Assembly (NCBI RefSeq): GCF_902459705.1
Contig: NZ_CABPRU010000007.1
Span: 166,570-230,569, forward strand
DNA: 64,000 nucleotides
Direction of reading: 5' to 3'
Source: Pandoraea terrigena
GTDB taxonomy: Bacteria; Pseudomonadota; Gammaproteobacteria; Burkholderiales; Burkholderiaceae
Shown: positions 48,710 to 57,764 of the stretch, piece by piece
Layout: each line of letters begins with the position of its first letter
Numbering within the stretch: position 1 is the first letter of the stretch
The notes under the pieces: generated by a model
The model's database searches: none
Seen by the model: only the letters and a program-made list of their open reading frames with translations
What the model was told of the DNA's origin: nothing
Position numbers and translations under genes: made by a program

Positions 48710-50296
48710 TTAGTGAACGGACGGCGCGGCGTTCGCCGGGCTCGTTGCGCCCGAGGCGCCGGCCGCGCTGGCTGGCGACGGCGCGACGACGCGCGGCGTA
48801 TGGCCAATCGCTCGGCCGGGCGCATCGGCGGCGGGCAAGCGCCGGCTGCCGCCACCCAGCGCGGTGTATAGCGACACGCGTGCGGAAAGCAGCGCGCGGC
48901 GCGTCTGTACGGTCTGTTGCTCGATGGCGAGGAGATCGCGCTGGGCGTCGAGCACTTCGAGAAACGCGGCCGCGCCGTGGTCGTAACGCAGCTTGGCGAG
49001 CCGTGCGCGCTCGGCCTGGGCGTCCTGCGTGGCTTGCAGGATCGTGACCTGATCAGCCAGCCAGCGGCGCGCGCTCAGGGCGTCGGCCACATCGCGGAAT
49101 GCCCCCTGAATCGTCTTCTCGTAATTCGCGACCGACTCCACGCGCTGCGCTTCGGCGAGATCAAGGTTGTTCGCGAGGCGTCCGCCCTGGAAGATTGGCA
49201 CGCTGAGGCTGGGCGCGAATGTCCACGCGGCGCTACCGGCCTTGAACAGGCCATCCAGTGCGCTGCTCGCCGTGCCCACCGAGCCGGTGAGCGTGATCTG
49301 CGGGAAGAATGCCGCGCGCGCCGCACCAATGTTGGCGTGTGCCGCGCGCAACTGATACTCGGCCGCGATGATGTCGGGCCGATCTTCCAGCAACGATGAC
49401 GGTAAGGCTGGGGCGAGGTCGCGCATCAGGCGGTCGTCGTCGACCGTGGTGCCAAGGGCCACGGGCGATGTATCGATCGGCGCGCCCACGAGCACTTGCA
49501 GTGCGTGGGCCTGTGCGGCGCGCTGTTGCTGGAGCTGCGCGACGAGCGCCCGGGCCTGTTGCCAGAGCGTGGTGACTTCGGTGAGGTCGAGCTTCGAGGT
49601 CGAGCCGACCTGCTCGCGGCGCGTGAAGATACGCAGCGACTCGGCCCGGCTGTCGACTGTCTGCTGCGCCAGGGCGATGCGCTCGTCGAATTCGCGCAGG
49701 CTCAACCATGTTTGTGCGATTTGCGAGATCAGGCTGAGCGTGAGCGCACGTCGAGAGGCATCGGACGCCAGGTAATCGTCGAGCGCGGCATCCTTCAGAT
49801 TGCGGATGCGCCCCCAGAAATCCAGCTCCCACGTCGACATGCCGAGGCCAACCTGATACTGGCTGCTGATATAAGGGCTGCCGGTGAGGCTGAGATCGCC
49901 GGGCAGACGTTGACGTGTCTGATTGGCGCCCGCGCCAAGCGATGGCAACAGATCGGCGCGTTGAATCCCGTACACCGCTCGCGCTTGCTCGACACGGGCG
50001 AGCGCGACGCGCAGGTCACGATTGTTGACCAATGCAGTCTCGATGAGGCCGCGCAACCGCGGCTCGGCAAAATACTCGCGCCAATCGAGTCCGGACGCCG
50101 GCTGCGCGGCCGTCGCGGCCGGCGACATACTGGCATCGGCGGGCCACACACCGGCCACCGGGAGCGCTGGGCGCTCGTAAGGCGGTGCCATCGAAAGACA
50201 GCCGCCCAGCAGGGTTGTGACGAGCGCGGCAATCATGGGCATCGCGGCGGTGTTCGCGACGCCCAAACGCCTGAGTGAATTGCACGATTTCGCCAT
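48710..50296 (-). CDS. TolC/OprM-like outer-membrane factor lipoprotein (NodT family)
   Basis: A 528-residue outer-membrane channel. A signal peptide with lipobox LLGGC (Cys about 33) is followed by the NodT-family segments ([41 protein letters not shown]) and the two internal repeats of the OEP fold, ending in an Ala/Pro-rich tail. It is first in the export operon, with the HlyD gene 19 nt downstream. A -10 TATAGT lies at 50326-50331 on the minus strand, about 30 nt upstream. Confidence 0.92.
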   Translation of the reverse strand: MAKSCNSLRRLGVANTAAMPMIAALVTTLLGGCLSMAPPYERPALPVAGVWPADASMSPAATAAQPASGLDWREYFAEPRLRGLIETALVNNRDLRVALARVEQARAVYGIQRADLLPSLGAGANQTRQRLPGDLSLTGSPYISSQYQVGLGMSTWELDFWGRIRNLKDAALDDYLASDASRRALTLSLISQIAQTWLSLREFDERIALAQQTVDSRAESLRIFTRREQVGSTSKLDLTEVTTLWQQARALVAQLQQQRAAQAHALQVLVGAPIDTSPVALGTTVDDDRLMRDLAPALPSSLLEDRPDIIAAEYQLRAAHANIGAARAAFFPQITLTGSVGTASSALDGLFKAGSAAWTFAPSLSVPIFQGGRLANNLDLAEAQRVESVANYEKTIQGAFRDVADALSARRWLADQVTILQATQDAQAERARLAKLRYDHGAAAFLEVLDAQRDLLAIEQQTVQTRRALLSARVSLYTALGGGSRRLPAADAPGRAIGHTPRVVAPSPASAAGASGATSPANAAPSVH

Positions 50297-50398
50297 GGAA
50301 GTTTCAGCCTGCCGACGGACACTTCACTATAGCCCGGTGACGTCGCTCGGCGTATACGAGAGGAGGCGAAAATGGCGAACGGTTGTGCTAAATCAACA

Positions 50399-50431
50399 AG
50401 GGCTCCGAGTCGACGATCGATTCGGAGCCCT
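50399..50431 (-). terminator. intrinsic terminator of trpE
   Basis: AGGGCTCCGA / TCGGAGCCCT, a 10-bp stem with a 13-nt loop, followed on the minus strand by TTGTTGATTT. It lies about 90 nt after the trpE stop and before the export operon. Confidence 0.75.
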
Positions 50432-50521
50432 GCTCATTCACCTATCTGGCCCGGGCGATACCGCTGAGGCCGTTGCGTCTCAAGCTGCCGCAGGCATCAT
50501 ATCGGTGCAGCGCCGTGGGGA

Positions 50522-52027
50522 TCAATACTCGGCGTCGAGACCGTCCTGCACCTGCTCGGCCGCACGCAGCACGGCGCGGGCCTTGTTTTCCGTCTCTTGC
50601 CATTCGGATTCGGGCACCGAGTCGGCCACGATGCCCGCCGCGGCCTGCACATACAGATTACCGTCCTTGACGACGCCGGTGCGGATCGCGATGGCGACAT
50701 CCATTTCGCCGCCGAACGAGAGATAACCCACTGCGCCGCCGTACAGGCCACGCTTGACGGGCTCGAGTTCGTCGATCAGTTCCATGGCGCGAACCTTCGG
50801 GGCGCCGGTGAGCGTGCCGGCCGGGAACGTCGCGCGCAGCACGTCGATGTTCGACAGCCCCGGTTGCAGGCGGCCTTCCACGGAGCTCACGATGTGCTGC
50901 ACGTGCGAGTACTTCTCGATCACCATCTTTTCGGTGACGGCGACGGTGCCCGTTTGGGCGATGCGGCCCACATCGTTGCGCGCCAGGTCGATAAGCATGA
51001 CGTGCTCGGCGATCTCCTTCGGATCGCCAAGCAATTCGGTGGCCAGTTCGGCGTCGCGCTCAGGCGTGGCGCCACGCGGACGCGTGCCGGCGAGCGGGCG
51101 AATCGTCACGATTTCCTGCTCGCCATCGGGGGTTTGCCGACGTTCATGCCGCACGAGGATCTCGGGCGACGCGCCCACGACCTGGAAGTCGCCGAAGTTG
51201 TAGAAGTACATATACGGCGACGGATTGAGCGAGCGCAGGGCACGGTAGAGCGAGAGCGGGGCGTCGCGATACGGCTTGATGAGACGCTGGCCGACCTGGA
51301 CCTGCATCAGTTCGCCGGCGGCAATGGCGTCCTTGGCCTTCGCGACGGCCGCGAGATAGTCCGGCTTGGCGAATTCACGGAAGGTTTCGGTGCGCACGCT
51401 GCCGGACGTGACCGGCGCATCGACCGGCGCCTTCAGGCGGGTGCGCAGCTCACGCAGACGCAGGCGGGCTTTCGAGAAGGCTTCGGGCTGCGTGGGGTCT
51501 GCATAGATGATGAGGTAGAGCTTGCCGGTCAGGTTGTCGATCACGGCCAGCTCTTCGGTGAGCAGCAACTGGATGTCGGGCAGGTTCAGGTCATCGTGCG
51601 GCGTGGTGTGCGCCAGCTTCTTCTCGATGTAGCGCACGGCATCGTAGCCGAAGTAGCCCGCGAGACCGCCGCAAAAGCGCGGCATGCCCGGGCGCAGGGC
51701 CACCTTGAAGCGCGCCTGGAACTGGGTGATGAACTCGAGCGGATCGCCGTCGTGCGTCTCGACGACGACGCCATCGCGTACGACTTCGGTCTTCGGGCCG
51801 AAGCTGCGCAGCAGGGTGTGAGCCGACAGGCCGATGAACGAGTAGCGGCCGAAGCGCTCGCCGCCGACCACCGATTCGAGCAAGAAGGTGTTCGCACCGC
51901 GCCGGTCGCCCAAGGCGAGCTTGAGGTACAGCGAGAGCGGTGTATCGAGATCGGCCAGCGCCTCGGCGATCAGGGGGATGCGGTTGAAGCCTTGGTTGGC
52001 CAGCGATTTGAATTCGAGTTCGGTCAT
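50522..52027 (-). CDS. trpE: anthranilate synthase component I
   Basis: Makes anthranilate from chorismate with TrpG. The 501-residue product starts MTELEFKSLANQGFNRIPL, has the allosteric/N-domain LLES segment (TFLLESVVGGERFGRYSFIG), and the chorismate-binding core (IRPLAGTRPRGATPERD, LIDLARNDVGRIA, TFPAGTLTGAPKVRAMELIDELE). ATG 52027. It is preceded by a 14-residue Trp leader peptide and a terminator, and followed by another terminator, so it is transcribed separately from trpGDC. Confidence 0.97.
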   Translation of the reverse strand: MTELEFKSLANQGFNRIPLIAEALADLDTPLSLYLKLALGDRRGANTFLLESVVGGERFGRYSFIGLSAHTLLRSFGPKTEVVRDGVVVETHDGDPLEFITQFQARFKVALRPGMPRFCGGLAGYFGYDAVRYIEKKLAHTTPHDDLNLPDIQLLLTEELAVIDNLTGKLYLIIYADPTQPEAFSKARLRLRELRTRLKAPVDAPVTSGSVRTETFREFAKPDYLAAVAKAKDAIAAGELMQVQVGQRLIKPYRDAPLSLYRALRSLNPSPYMYFYNFGDFQVVGASPEILVRHERRQTPDGEQEIVTIRPLAGTRPRGATPERDAELATELLGDPKEIAEHVMLIDLARNDVGRIAQTGTVAVTEKMVIEKYSHVQHIVSSVEGRLQPGLSNIDVLRATFPAGTLTGAPKVRAMELIDELEPVKRGLYGGAVGYLSFGGEMDVAIAIRTGVVKDGNLYVQAAAGIVADSVPESEWQETENKARAVLRAAEQVQDGLDAEY

Positions 52028-52251
52028 ATTGCGCTCTGCCTGCGAGTTTGCCGGCGGGCGGTCCCGCAAAATCGGCGTGAATTGGCGTTGAGAATACCTG
52101 AGTCGTGTCGGGGTGGAGATGCTGACCCACGTCGAGCCACAGTGAATGCGCGCGCCTGTGCGAAACGATGGCGCTTGCCGCGGCTCGGCGAACCCGCGCG
52201 CTGTGCACGACAGCGCGCCGAGGTATGACGTCTTGGGAACAACAACGATGC

Positions 52252-52289
52252 AAGAAACGGGTTGCCGAAGTCGAACTCCGACGATCCCG
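52252..52289 (-). terminator. attenuator terminator of the trpE leader
   Basis: On the minus strand CGGG...CCCG closes an inner stem GTCGGAG / CTTCGGC (two G-U pairs) over the loop TTCGA, with a tail TTTCTT at 52252-52257. It starts 19 nt after the leader-peptide stop. A second hairpin CCCTT-CC-AAGGG lies just before it and could be the competing helix. Confidence 0.65.
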
Positions 52290-52307
52290 GCCACCCCTTG
52301 GAAGGGT

Positions 52308-52352
52308 TCAGCAGGACCAGCGTCGCCAGGGCCAGGCCCCCCGGTCGATCAC
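52308..52352 (-). CDS. trpL: trpE leader peptide (14 aa, three Trp)
   Basis: A short ORF from GTG 52352 to TGA 52308 encoding MIDRGAWPWRRWSC, with Trp at 7, 9 and 12. GGAG lies 7 nt upstream of the GTG. The Trp density, ribosome site, downstream terminator with U-tail and position upstream of trpE make a classical ribosome-stalling attenuator. It lies in the 386-nt gap between gph and trpE. Function is inferred from this arrangement. Confidence 0.75.
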   Translation of the reverse strand: MIDRGAWPWRRWSC

Positions 52353-52413
52353 GCTCAGACTCCGTTTCTTGTTCAGGAACATGCGCTTGAATGCAATGTG
52401 GACGATGGCGAAT

Positions 52414-53130
52414 TCAGCTCGCCAGCACGGGCGTTGCCCTGGGCAGGATCGCCCGGGCGGCGCCCAGAATTGAGCCGACTATACCATCCGTGTCGATCGT
52501 TTGTACAGATTCGCCATGGTTGTAGCCATACGGCACGGTCAGCGACCGGCAACCCGCCGCCCGGGCCGCCTGTGCGTCGTTGCCCGAGTCGCCGACCAGC
52601 ACGGCTTGCGCTGGCGATACGCCGAAGACTTCGCATGCCTTGACGAGAGGCATCGGGTCTGGCTTGCGCTTGGGCCAGGAATCGCCGCCGTACACGAGGT
52701 CGAAGTGTTCGGACAGGTCGTAATGCGCGAGCAGCGCCACCGCGAAGCGATGTTGCTTGTTGGTGATGCAGGCCACGGGCAGACCGGCGGCGCGCAGGGC
52801 CGCCAACCCTTCGCGAACTTCCGGATAGAGCGCCGTGTTCGCGCCGTTGACCGACGTGTAGACCGCTTCGTACTTGTCCTGCGCGCGCTCGAACAGGGTG
52901 TCGATGTCGTCGGCGGGGAAGCGTTCGGCGAGGGTCTTGCGCACGAGATTGGCAGTGCCCTTGCCCACGAACGTCATCAGGCGTTCGGTCGACACGGGCG
53001 CTGCGCCCAGATCGGCCAGCATGGCGTTCAGTGCCACCGCGAAGTCGCCCGCCGTGTCGACGAGCGTGCCGTCGAGGTCGATCAGCACCGCGCGGATGCC
53101 GTCCAGTTGAAGGTCCGGGGTGTATGTCAT
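52414..53130 (-). CDS. gph: phosphoglycolate phosphatase
   Basis: Dephosphorylates 2-phosphoglycolate formed in DNA repair and by side reactions. The 238-residue HAD hydrolase has motif [13 protein letters not shown], the Thr motif II in [10 protein letters not shown], motif III Lys in [10 protein letters not shown] and motif [22 protein letters not shown] 53130 overlaps the rpe stop by 4 nt. Order rpe-gph-trpE is conserved in Burkholderiales. Confidence 0.95.
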   Translation of the reverse strand: MTYTPDLQLDGIRAVLIDLDGTLVDTAGDFAVALNAMLADLGAAPVSTERLMTFVGKGTANLVRKTLAERFPADDIDTLFERAQDKYEAVYTSVNGANTALYPEVREGLAALRAAGLPVACITNKQHRFAVALLAHYDLSEHFDLVYGGDSWPKRKPDPMPLVKACEVFGVSPAQAVLVGDSGNDAQAARAAGCRSLTVPYGYNHGESVQTIDTDGIVGSILGAARAILPRATPVLAS

Positions 53131-53807
53131 GCCACGCTCGCCAGTTGGGCGCGCATCTGGTCGATGACCGCCTTGTAGTCGGGTTTGCCGAAGATGGCCG
53201 ACCCGGCGACGAACGTGTCGGCCCCTGCGGCGGCAATTTCCGCAATGTTGTCGACCTTCACGCCGCCATCGATTTCCAGACGGATTTCACGGCCGGTCTC
53301 GGCCGTATAGGCGTCGATGCGCGCGCGCACGGCGCGCAACTTGTTGAGGGCTTGGGGAAGGAATGACTGGCCGCCGAAGCCGGGGTTCACCGACATGATG
53401 AGCACCATGTCGAGACGATCCATCACGTGGTCGAGATAGTGCAGCGGCGTGCCGGGGTTGAATACAAGACCGGCTTTGCAGCCGTTCTCGCGAATCAGCG
53501 AGAGCGTACGGTCGACGTGTTCCGATGCTTCCGGGTGGAAGGTGATCACGTTCGCGCCGGCCTTGGCGAAATCGGGCACGATACGATCCACTGGGCGTAC
53601 CATCAGATGTACGTCGATGGGCACGTCCACATGGGGGCGGATCGCCTCGCACACCATCGGGCCGATGGTCAGGTTGGGAACGTAATGGTTGTCCATCACG
53701 TCGAAGTGGATCCAGTCGGCACCTGCCGCCACGACGTTACGGACTTCTTCGCCCAGCCGGGCAAAGTCGGCGGACAGGATGCTGGGGGCGATACAGAATT
53801 GCGTCAT
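53127..53807 (-). CDS. rpe: ribulose-phosphate 3-epimerase
   Basis: Interconverts ribulose-5-phosphate and xylulose-5-phosphate. The 226-residue TIM-barrel starts [19 protein letters not shown] and has the metal ligands in [14 protein letters not shown] (His/Asp), DVHLMVR and [11 protein letters not shown] 53807. First of rpe-gph-trpE, divergent from apaG. Confidence 0.97.
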   Translation of the reverse strand: MTQFCIAPSILSADFARLGEEVRNVVAAGADWIHFDVMDNHYVPNLTIGPMVCEAIRPHVDVPIDVHLMVRPVDRIVPDFAKAGANVITFHPEASEHVDRTLSLIRENGCKAGLVFNPGTPLHYLDHVMDRLDMVLIMSVNPGFGGQSFLPQALNKLRAVRARIDAYTAETGREIRLEIDGGVKVDNIAEIAAAGADTFVAGSAIFGKPDYKAVIDQMRAQLASVA

Positions 53808-54011
53808 GGCGGAGCGGGGGGATGGGCGTCAAAACCGACATTTTAAGGCTTTCGCCCGACGCTTGCCGGCGGTGGGCCGAACAGGTGGGCGCCGGTCCGC
53901 CTCGAATCGGTCGCGGACTGGCGTCTTTGCCGGTTGCGACCCGCGACGACTTGCCGCAGAATGCGTTGCAAAACGCCACCAGAGAGCACGCATGCGCAAC
54001 AGGAAGACCCG

Positions 54012-54386
54012 ATGAGCCAGTACGAATTTACCGTCACAGTGCGCCCGCAATACCTCCCGGAGCAATCGGAACCGGATCGGCAGCAATTCGCCTTTGCCTA
54101 TACGATCACGATTCGCAACAGCGGGGAGGTGCCGGCGCAACTGATTTCGCGTCATTGGGTAATTACCGACGGCGACAACCATGTGCAGGAAGTCAACGGC
54201 CTGGGCGTGATCGGCCATCAGCCGTTCCTGCAACCCGGCGAGCAGTTCGAGTACACGAGCTGGGCGATGGTCGCCACGCCGGTCGGCACCATGCGCGGCG
54301 AGTACTTCTGCGTGGCCGAGGATGGCACGCGTTTCGACGTCCCCATCGCCGAATTCGCGCTGACCATGCCCCGCACGCTGCACTGA
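54012..54386 (+). CDS. apaG: ApaG (DUF525) protein
   Basis: A 124-residue immunoglobulin-like protein linked to Co2+/Mg2+ handling in E. coli; the exact function is unclear. It starts MSQYEFTVTVRPQYLPEQS and has IRNSGEVPAQLISRHWVITD, VQEVNGLGVIGHQPFL and GTMRGEYFCVAEDG. ATG 54012 follows AGGAAGA by 4-5 nt. Confidence 0.95.
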   Translation: MSQYEFTVTVRPQYLPEQSEPDRQQFAFAYTITIRNSGEVPAQLISRHWVITDGDNHVQEVNGLGVIGHQPFLQPGEQFEYTSWAMVATPVGTMRGEYFCVAEDGTRFDVPIAEFALTMPRTLH

Positions 54387-54413
54387 GGCGGGCATGCGCG
54401 CAGCGATCAGGCG

Positions 54414-54674
54414 TCAGCGGCGGTCGTCGGACCAGTCTTCGCGTTTGAGCGGGTCGTCGGCCGCCGGTGCGGCAGCGTCCCGATCTGGCGCACCGCGCGG
54501 ATCCACCGGGTCTACCGTGTCGCTCGGCATCGGCCGGATCGCGCGCATCTGGCGAACCCTGCGTTTGGGCGACGGCTTGCGGCGCAACACCACGATCGCG
54601 GCGACGATCGCGATCGCCAGCAACACCTCCGGCAAGACCAGCAAGGCCGGATATTCATCGAACAGATTACCCAT
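54414..54674 (-). CDS. small membrane protein with acidic/basic tail, unknown function
   Basis: An 86-residue protein: a membrane helix (about 10-31, LLVLPEVLLAIAIVAAIVVLRR), then a basic patch and an Asp/Pro-rich tail. ATG 54674 follows AGGAAGAG by 4-6 nt on the minus strand. Its start codon shares bases with the plus-strand start of mltA (the CATG at 54672-54675). I recognise no family. It is convergent with apaG. Confidence 0.65.
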   Translation of the reverse strand: MGNLFDEYPALLVLPEVLLAIAIVAAIVVLRRKPSPKRRVRQMRAIRPMPSDTVDPVDPRGAPDRDAAAPAADDPLKREDWSDDRR

Positions 54675-55815
54675 GACGCTCTTCCTGACGAAGTTCGGGC
54701 GGTGGCGCGCCGGCCGGGGCCTGGCGTTCGCCGCGTTTGTCGCTTTGCTCTACGGATGTTCGAGTGTGCCTCCGACGAGCACGTCGCGTCCAGGCACGCC
54801 GCCGTCGAGCGTGGCGACGCCCCCCGCGGGCGCAGGCCGCATGCAGGCCGTGTCGTGGTCGCAGGTCGACGGCTGGCAGGACGACTCGCTCATCGGCGCG
54901 CGTCTCGCGCTCGCCCAGAGTTGCGCGAAGCTGGGCCGTCAAATCAACTGGCAACCGGCCTGCCGCGCGTCCGAGCATATCGACGATCTGGACCCGGCCG
55001 CGGCCCGGCAGTTCTTCGAGCAGTACTTTACGCCGTTTCGCATCGCTAACGCCGACGGCACCCAGACGGGCCTGATTACGGGCTACTACGAGCCGTTGCT
55101 GCACGGCTCGCGCGTGCGTGGCGGCATCTATCAGACACCGCTCTACAAATGGCCCACCGGCCGGCGCGCCGGATCGCTGCCCGCTCGAGCCGAACTCATG
55201 CGCAGCGGCATCCTGCGCGGCCACGAGCTGGTGTACGTCGACGACCCCGTCGAGGCGTTCTTCCTGCAGGTGCAGGGCTCGGGCCAGGTGCTGCTCGACG
55301 ACGGCTCCATCATGCGCGTGGGCTATGCGGGCAACAACGACCAGCCGTACAAGTCGATCGGACGCTGGCTGATCGATCATGGCGAGATTACGCCTGCGCA
55401 GGCGACGATGCAGGGCATTCGCGCGTGGGCGCGCGCCAATCCGACGCGCGTCGACGCCTTGCTCGATGTGAATCCGCGCTTCGTCTTCTTCCGCGAAATG
55501 CCGAATCACGGCGTGGGGGGCATCGAGGGGCCGGTGGGCGCCTTGGGCGTGCCGCTCACGGCGGAACGTTCGATCGCCGTGGATCCGGCCTCGATCCCGC
55601 TCGGCAGCCCGGTGTTCCTCGCGACGACGCGTCCGCCGTTTGGCGCGAAGGCGAATGCGCCGATCAACCGGCTGATGTTCGCGCAGGACACTGGCAGCGC
55701 GATCAAGGGCGGCGTGCGCGCCGACTTCTTCTGGGGACTGGGCGACGACGCCGGCGATCTGGCCGGCCGCATGCGCCAGAGCGGCCGGATGTGGGTGTTC
55801 CTGCCCAATCAGTGA
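54673..55815 (+). CDS. mltA: membrane-bound lytic murein transglycosylase A
   Basis: Cleaves peptidoglycan glycan strands to 1,6-anhydro-muropeptides from the outer membrane. The 380-residue lipoprotein precursor has a lipobox LLYGC (Cys about 31), the MltA domain (QTGLITGYYEPLLHGSR, YVDDPVEAFFLQVQGSGQVLLDDG) and the catalytic 3D region MFAQDTGSAIKGGVRADFFWG. The ATG at 54673 lacks a Shine-Dalgarno but is needed for the signal peptide. It overlaps a divergent start codon (54674). A strong terminator follows. Confidence 0.92.
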   Translation: MTLFLTKFGRWRAGRGLAFAAFVALLYGCSSVPPTSTSRPGTPPSSVATPPAGAGRMQAVSWSQVDGWQDDSLIGARLALAQSCAKLGRQINWQPACRASEHIDDLDPAAARQFFEQYFTPFRIANADGTQTGLITGYYEPLLHGSRVRGGIYQTPLYKWPTGRRAGSLPARAELMRSGILRGHELVYVDDPVEAFFLQVQGSGQVLLDDGSIMRVGYAGNNDQPYKSIGRWLIDHGEITPAQATMQGIRAWARANPTRVDALLDVNPRFVFFREMPNHGVGGIEGPVGALGVPLTAERSIAVDPASIPLGSPVFLATTRPPFGAKANAPINRLMFAQDTGSAIKGGVRADFFWGLGDDAGDLAGRMRQSGRMWVFLPNQ

Positions 55816-55829
55816 CGGTCGAGCGCCAA

Positions 55830-55863
55830 CGAAAAAGCCCGCGATGATTCGCGGGCTTTTTCG
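55830..55863. terminator. bidirectional terminator
   Basis: CGAAAAAGCCCGCGA / TCGCGGGCTTTTTCG, 15-bp perfect stem with a 4-nt loop and A/T runs on both sides. Between convergent mltA and paaK. Confidence 0.9.
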
Positions 55864-55885
55864 TTGTGCCGGACGCCGTCGGTGC

Positions 55886-57181
55886 TTAGCGTGCGCGCTT
55901 GTCCAGGACCCGGCGTGCCTTGCCCGCCGAGCGCTCGATGCCACCGACCGGCTTCACACGCACCGCGCACGACACGCCGATGAGCGTCTTGATGTCGCGC
56001 TTGAGTTCGCTGCCTGCCGATTGCAGCGCCGCGTCGTCGTGACAGCCGGCGGTTGCCTCGACCTCGACGGCCATCGTGTCCATCGGACCTTCCTTGTCCA
56101 GGATGATCTGATAGTGCGGCGAGAGCACCGGCTGGCGCAGCAGCAGTTCCTCGATTTGCGACGGGAAGACGTTCACACCGCGAATGATCATCATGTCGTC
56201 GGAGCGGCCGGTGATTTTCTCCATGCGGCGCATCGTGCGCGCCGTGCCCGGCAGCAGACGCGTGAGATCGCGCGTGCGGTAGCGGATGATCGGCAGCGCT
56301 TCCTTTGTGAGCGAGGTGAACACCAGTTCGCCGAACTCGCCGTCGGGCAGGACTTCCCCGGTCTGCGGATCGATGATCTCAGGGTAGAAGTGATCTTCCC
56401 AGATCGTCGGGCCGTCCTTGGTCTCGGCGCATTCGCTGGCAACCCCCGGGCCCATCACTTCCGACAGACCGTAGATGTCGACCGCGTCGATTCCCATGCG
56501 CTTCTCGATGGCCGAGCGCATGTCGTTCGTCCAGGGCTCCGCGCCGAAGATGCCGATGCGCAGCGACGATTCGGCGGCCACCATGCCCTGGCGCTCGAGT
56601 TCGTCGGCAATCGCGAGCATGTAGCTCGGCGTGACCATGATGATGTCCGGCTTGAAGTCCTGGATCAGTTGCACCTGCTTTTCGGTCTGGCCGCCGCCAA
56701 ACGGGATCACGGTCAACCCGGCACGCTCGGCGCCGTAGTGCGCACCGAGCCCGCCCGTGAACAAGCCGTAGCCGTAGCTGACATGCACCTTGTCGCCGCG
56801 GCGCGCGCCAGCGGCGCGAATCGAGCGCGCCACCAGATCAGCCCACGTGCTGATGTCGTTGGCGGTGTAGCCCACCACCGTCGGCTTGCCCGTTGTGCCC
56901 GACGACGCGTGCACGCGCGAGACCTGCTCCATCGGCACGGCGAACATGCCGAACGGATAGCTGTCGCGCAGATCCTGCTTGGTCGTGAATGGGAACTTGG
57001 CCAGGTCGGCCAGCGAGGTCAGGTCGTCCGGGTGGACGCCGGCCTCGTCGAACTTCCGGCGATATACCGGCGAATTTTCATAGGCATGCCGCAACGTCGT
57101 CTTCAGACGGTCGAGCTGAAGGGCGCGCAGTTCGTCGAGGCTCGCTTTCTCGATCGGCTCGAGCGGCAAGGCGGTGGTCAT
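55886..57181 (-). CDS. paaK: phenylacetate-CoA ligase
   Basis: Activates phenylacetate to phenylacetyl-CoA with ATP, the entry step of the aerobic pathway. The 431-residue AMP-forming ligase has the core ASSGTTGKPTVVGYT, PFGGGQTEKQVQLIQDF, YGLSEVMGPGVASECAETKDG and ITGRSDDMMIIRGVNVFPSQIEE. ATG 57181. Last gene of the minus-strand paaN-paaJ-paaG-paaI-paaK unit, 92 nt after paaI. Confidence 0.97.
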   Translation of the reverse strand: MTTALPLEPIEKASLDELRALQLDRLKTTLRHAYENSPVYRRKFDEAGVHPDDLTSLADLAKFPFTTKQDLRDSYPFGMFAVPMEQVSRVHASSGTTGKPTVVGYTANDISTWADLVARSIRAAGARRGDKVHVSYGYGLFTGGLGAHYGAERAGLTVIPFGGGQTEKQVQLIQDFKPDIIMVTPSYMLAIADELERQGMVAAESSLRIGIFGAEPWTNDMRSAIEKRMGIDAVDIYGLSEVMGPGVASECAETKDGPTIWEDHFYPEIIDPQTGEVLPDGEFGELVFTSLTKEALPIIRYRTRDLTRLLPGTARTMRRMEKITGRSDDMMIIRGVNVFPSQIEELLLRQPVLSPHYQIILDKEGPMDTMAVEVEATAGCHDDAALQSAGSELKRDIKTLIGVSCAVRVKPVGGIERSAGKARRVLDKRAR

Positions 57182-57273
57182 GACTGTCTCCTTGGGACTG
57201 GCTACTTACTGGTACTGACTCAAACGTATGTGTCTCGCGAACCCGTGTCTGGATGCGCGTGCTGCCGGGCGCG

Positions 57274-57732
57274 TCAGACGACGTTGCCCTTGATCTGTGC
57301 GGACTTGCCGCGGAACATGGCGACGGCTTCACCGGCCGAGTTCGTCAAGCGAATGTCATAGACGCCGTGACGCCCCGAAAGCACCTGCTCCTGTGCCTCG
57401 GCCGTAAGCGTGTCGCCCCCCGAGACCGGCTTCAGGAATTCGATGCTGCACCCGGCGGCCACGGTATTGATGTTGTAGCTGTTGCACGCGAATGCAAACG
57501 TCGAATCGGCCAGGGTAAACATCAGGCCGCCGTGGCAGATGGCGTGGCCGTTGAGGAATTCGTCGCGGATGCGCATCGTCATGCGCGCATAGCCCGGCCG
57601 CACTTCCTGCAGCTCCATGCCGAGCCACTGGCTCGCGCGGTCGCTGCGGTACATGGCCTCGCCCGTGGCGTGGGCAAGTTCTTCCGGTGTCATCTCGCTG
57701 GTTGCCTTGGGGGCGGGGGAGGTCAGGCTCAT
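57274..57732 (-). CDS. paaI: phenylacetic acid degradation thioesterase PaaI
   Basis: A 152-residue hotdog-fold thioesterase that hydrolyses dead-end ring-hydroxylated phenylacetyl-CoA. The segment LNGHAICHGGLMFTLADSTFAFACNSY is the family active-site helix. ATG 57732. Between paaG (32 nt) and paaK. Confidence 0.95.
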   Translation of the reverse strand: MSLTSPAPKATSEMTPEELAHATGEAMYRSDRASQWLGMELQEVRPGYARMTMRIRDEFLNGHAICHGGLMFTLADSTFAFACNSYNINTVAAGCSIEFLKPVSGGDTLTAEAQEQVLSGRHGVYDIRLTNSAGEAVAMFRGKSAQIKGNVV

Positions 57733-57764
57733 CGTGTCTCTCGTCTTGTTATGGTGTTGGTCGA

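Noticed and set aside
52028..52294. N-terminal extension of trpE by 89 codons
   Set aside because: The extension runs through the attenuator terminator region and has no family similarity; MTELEFKSLANQG is the expected start.
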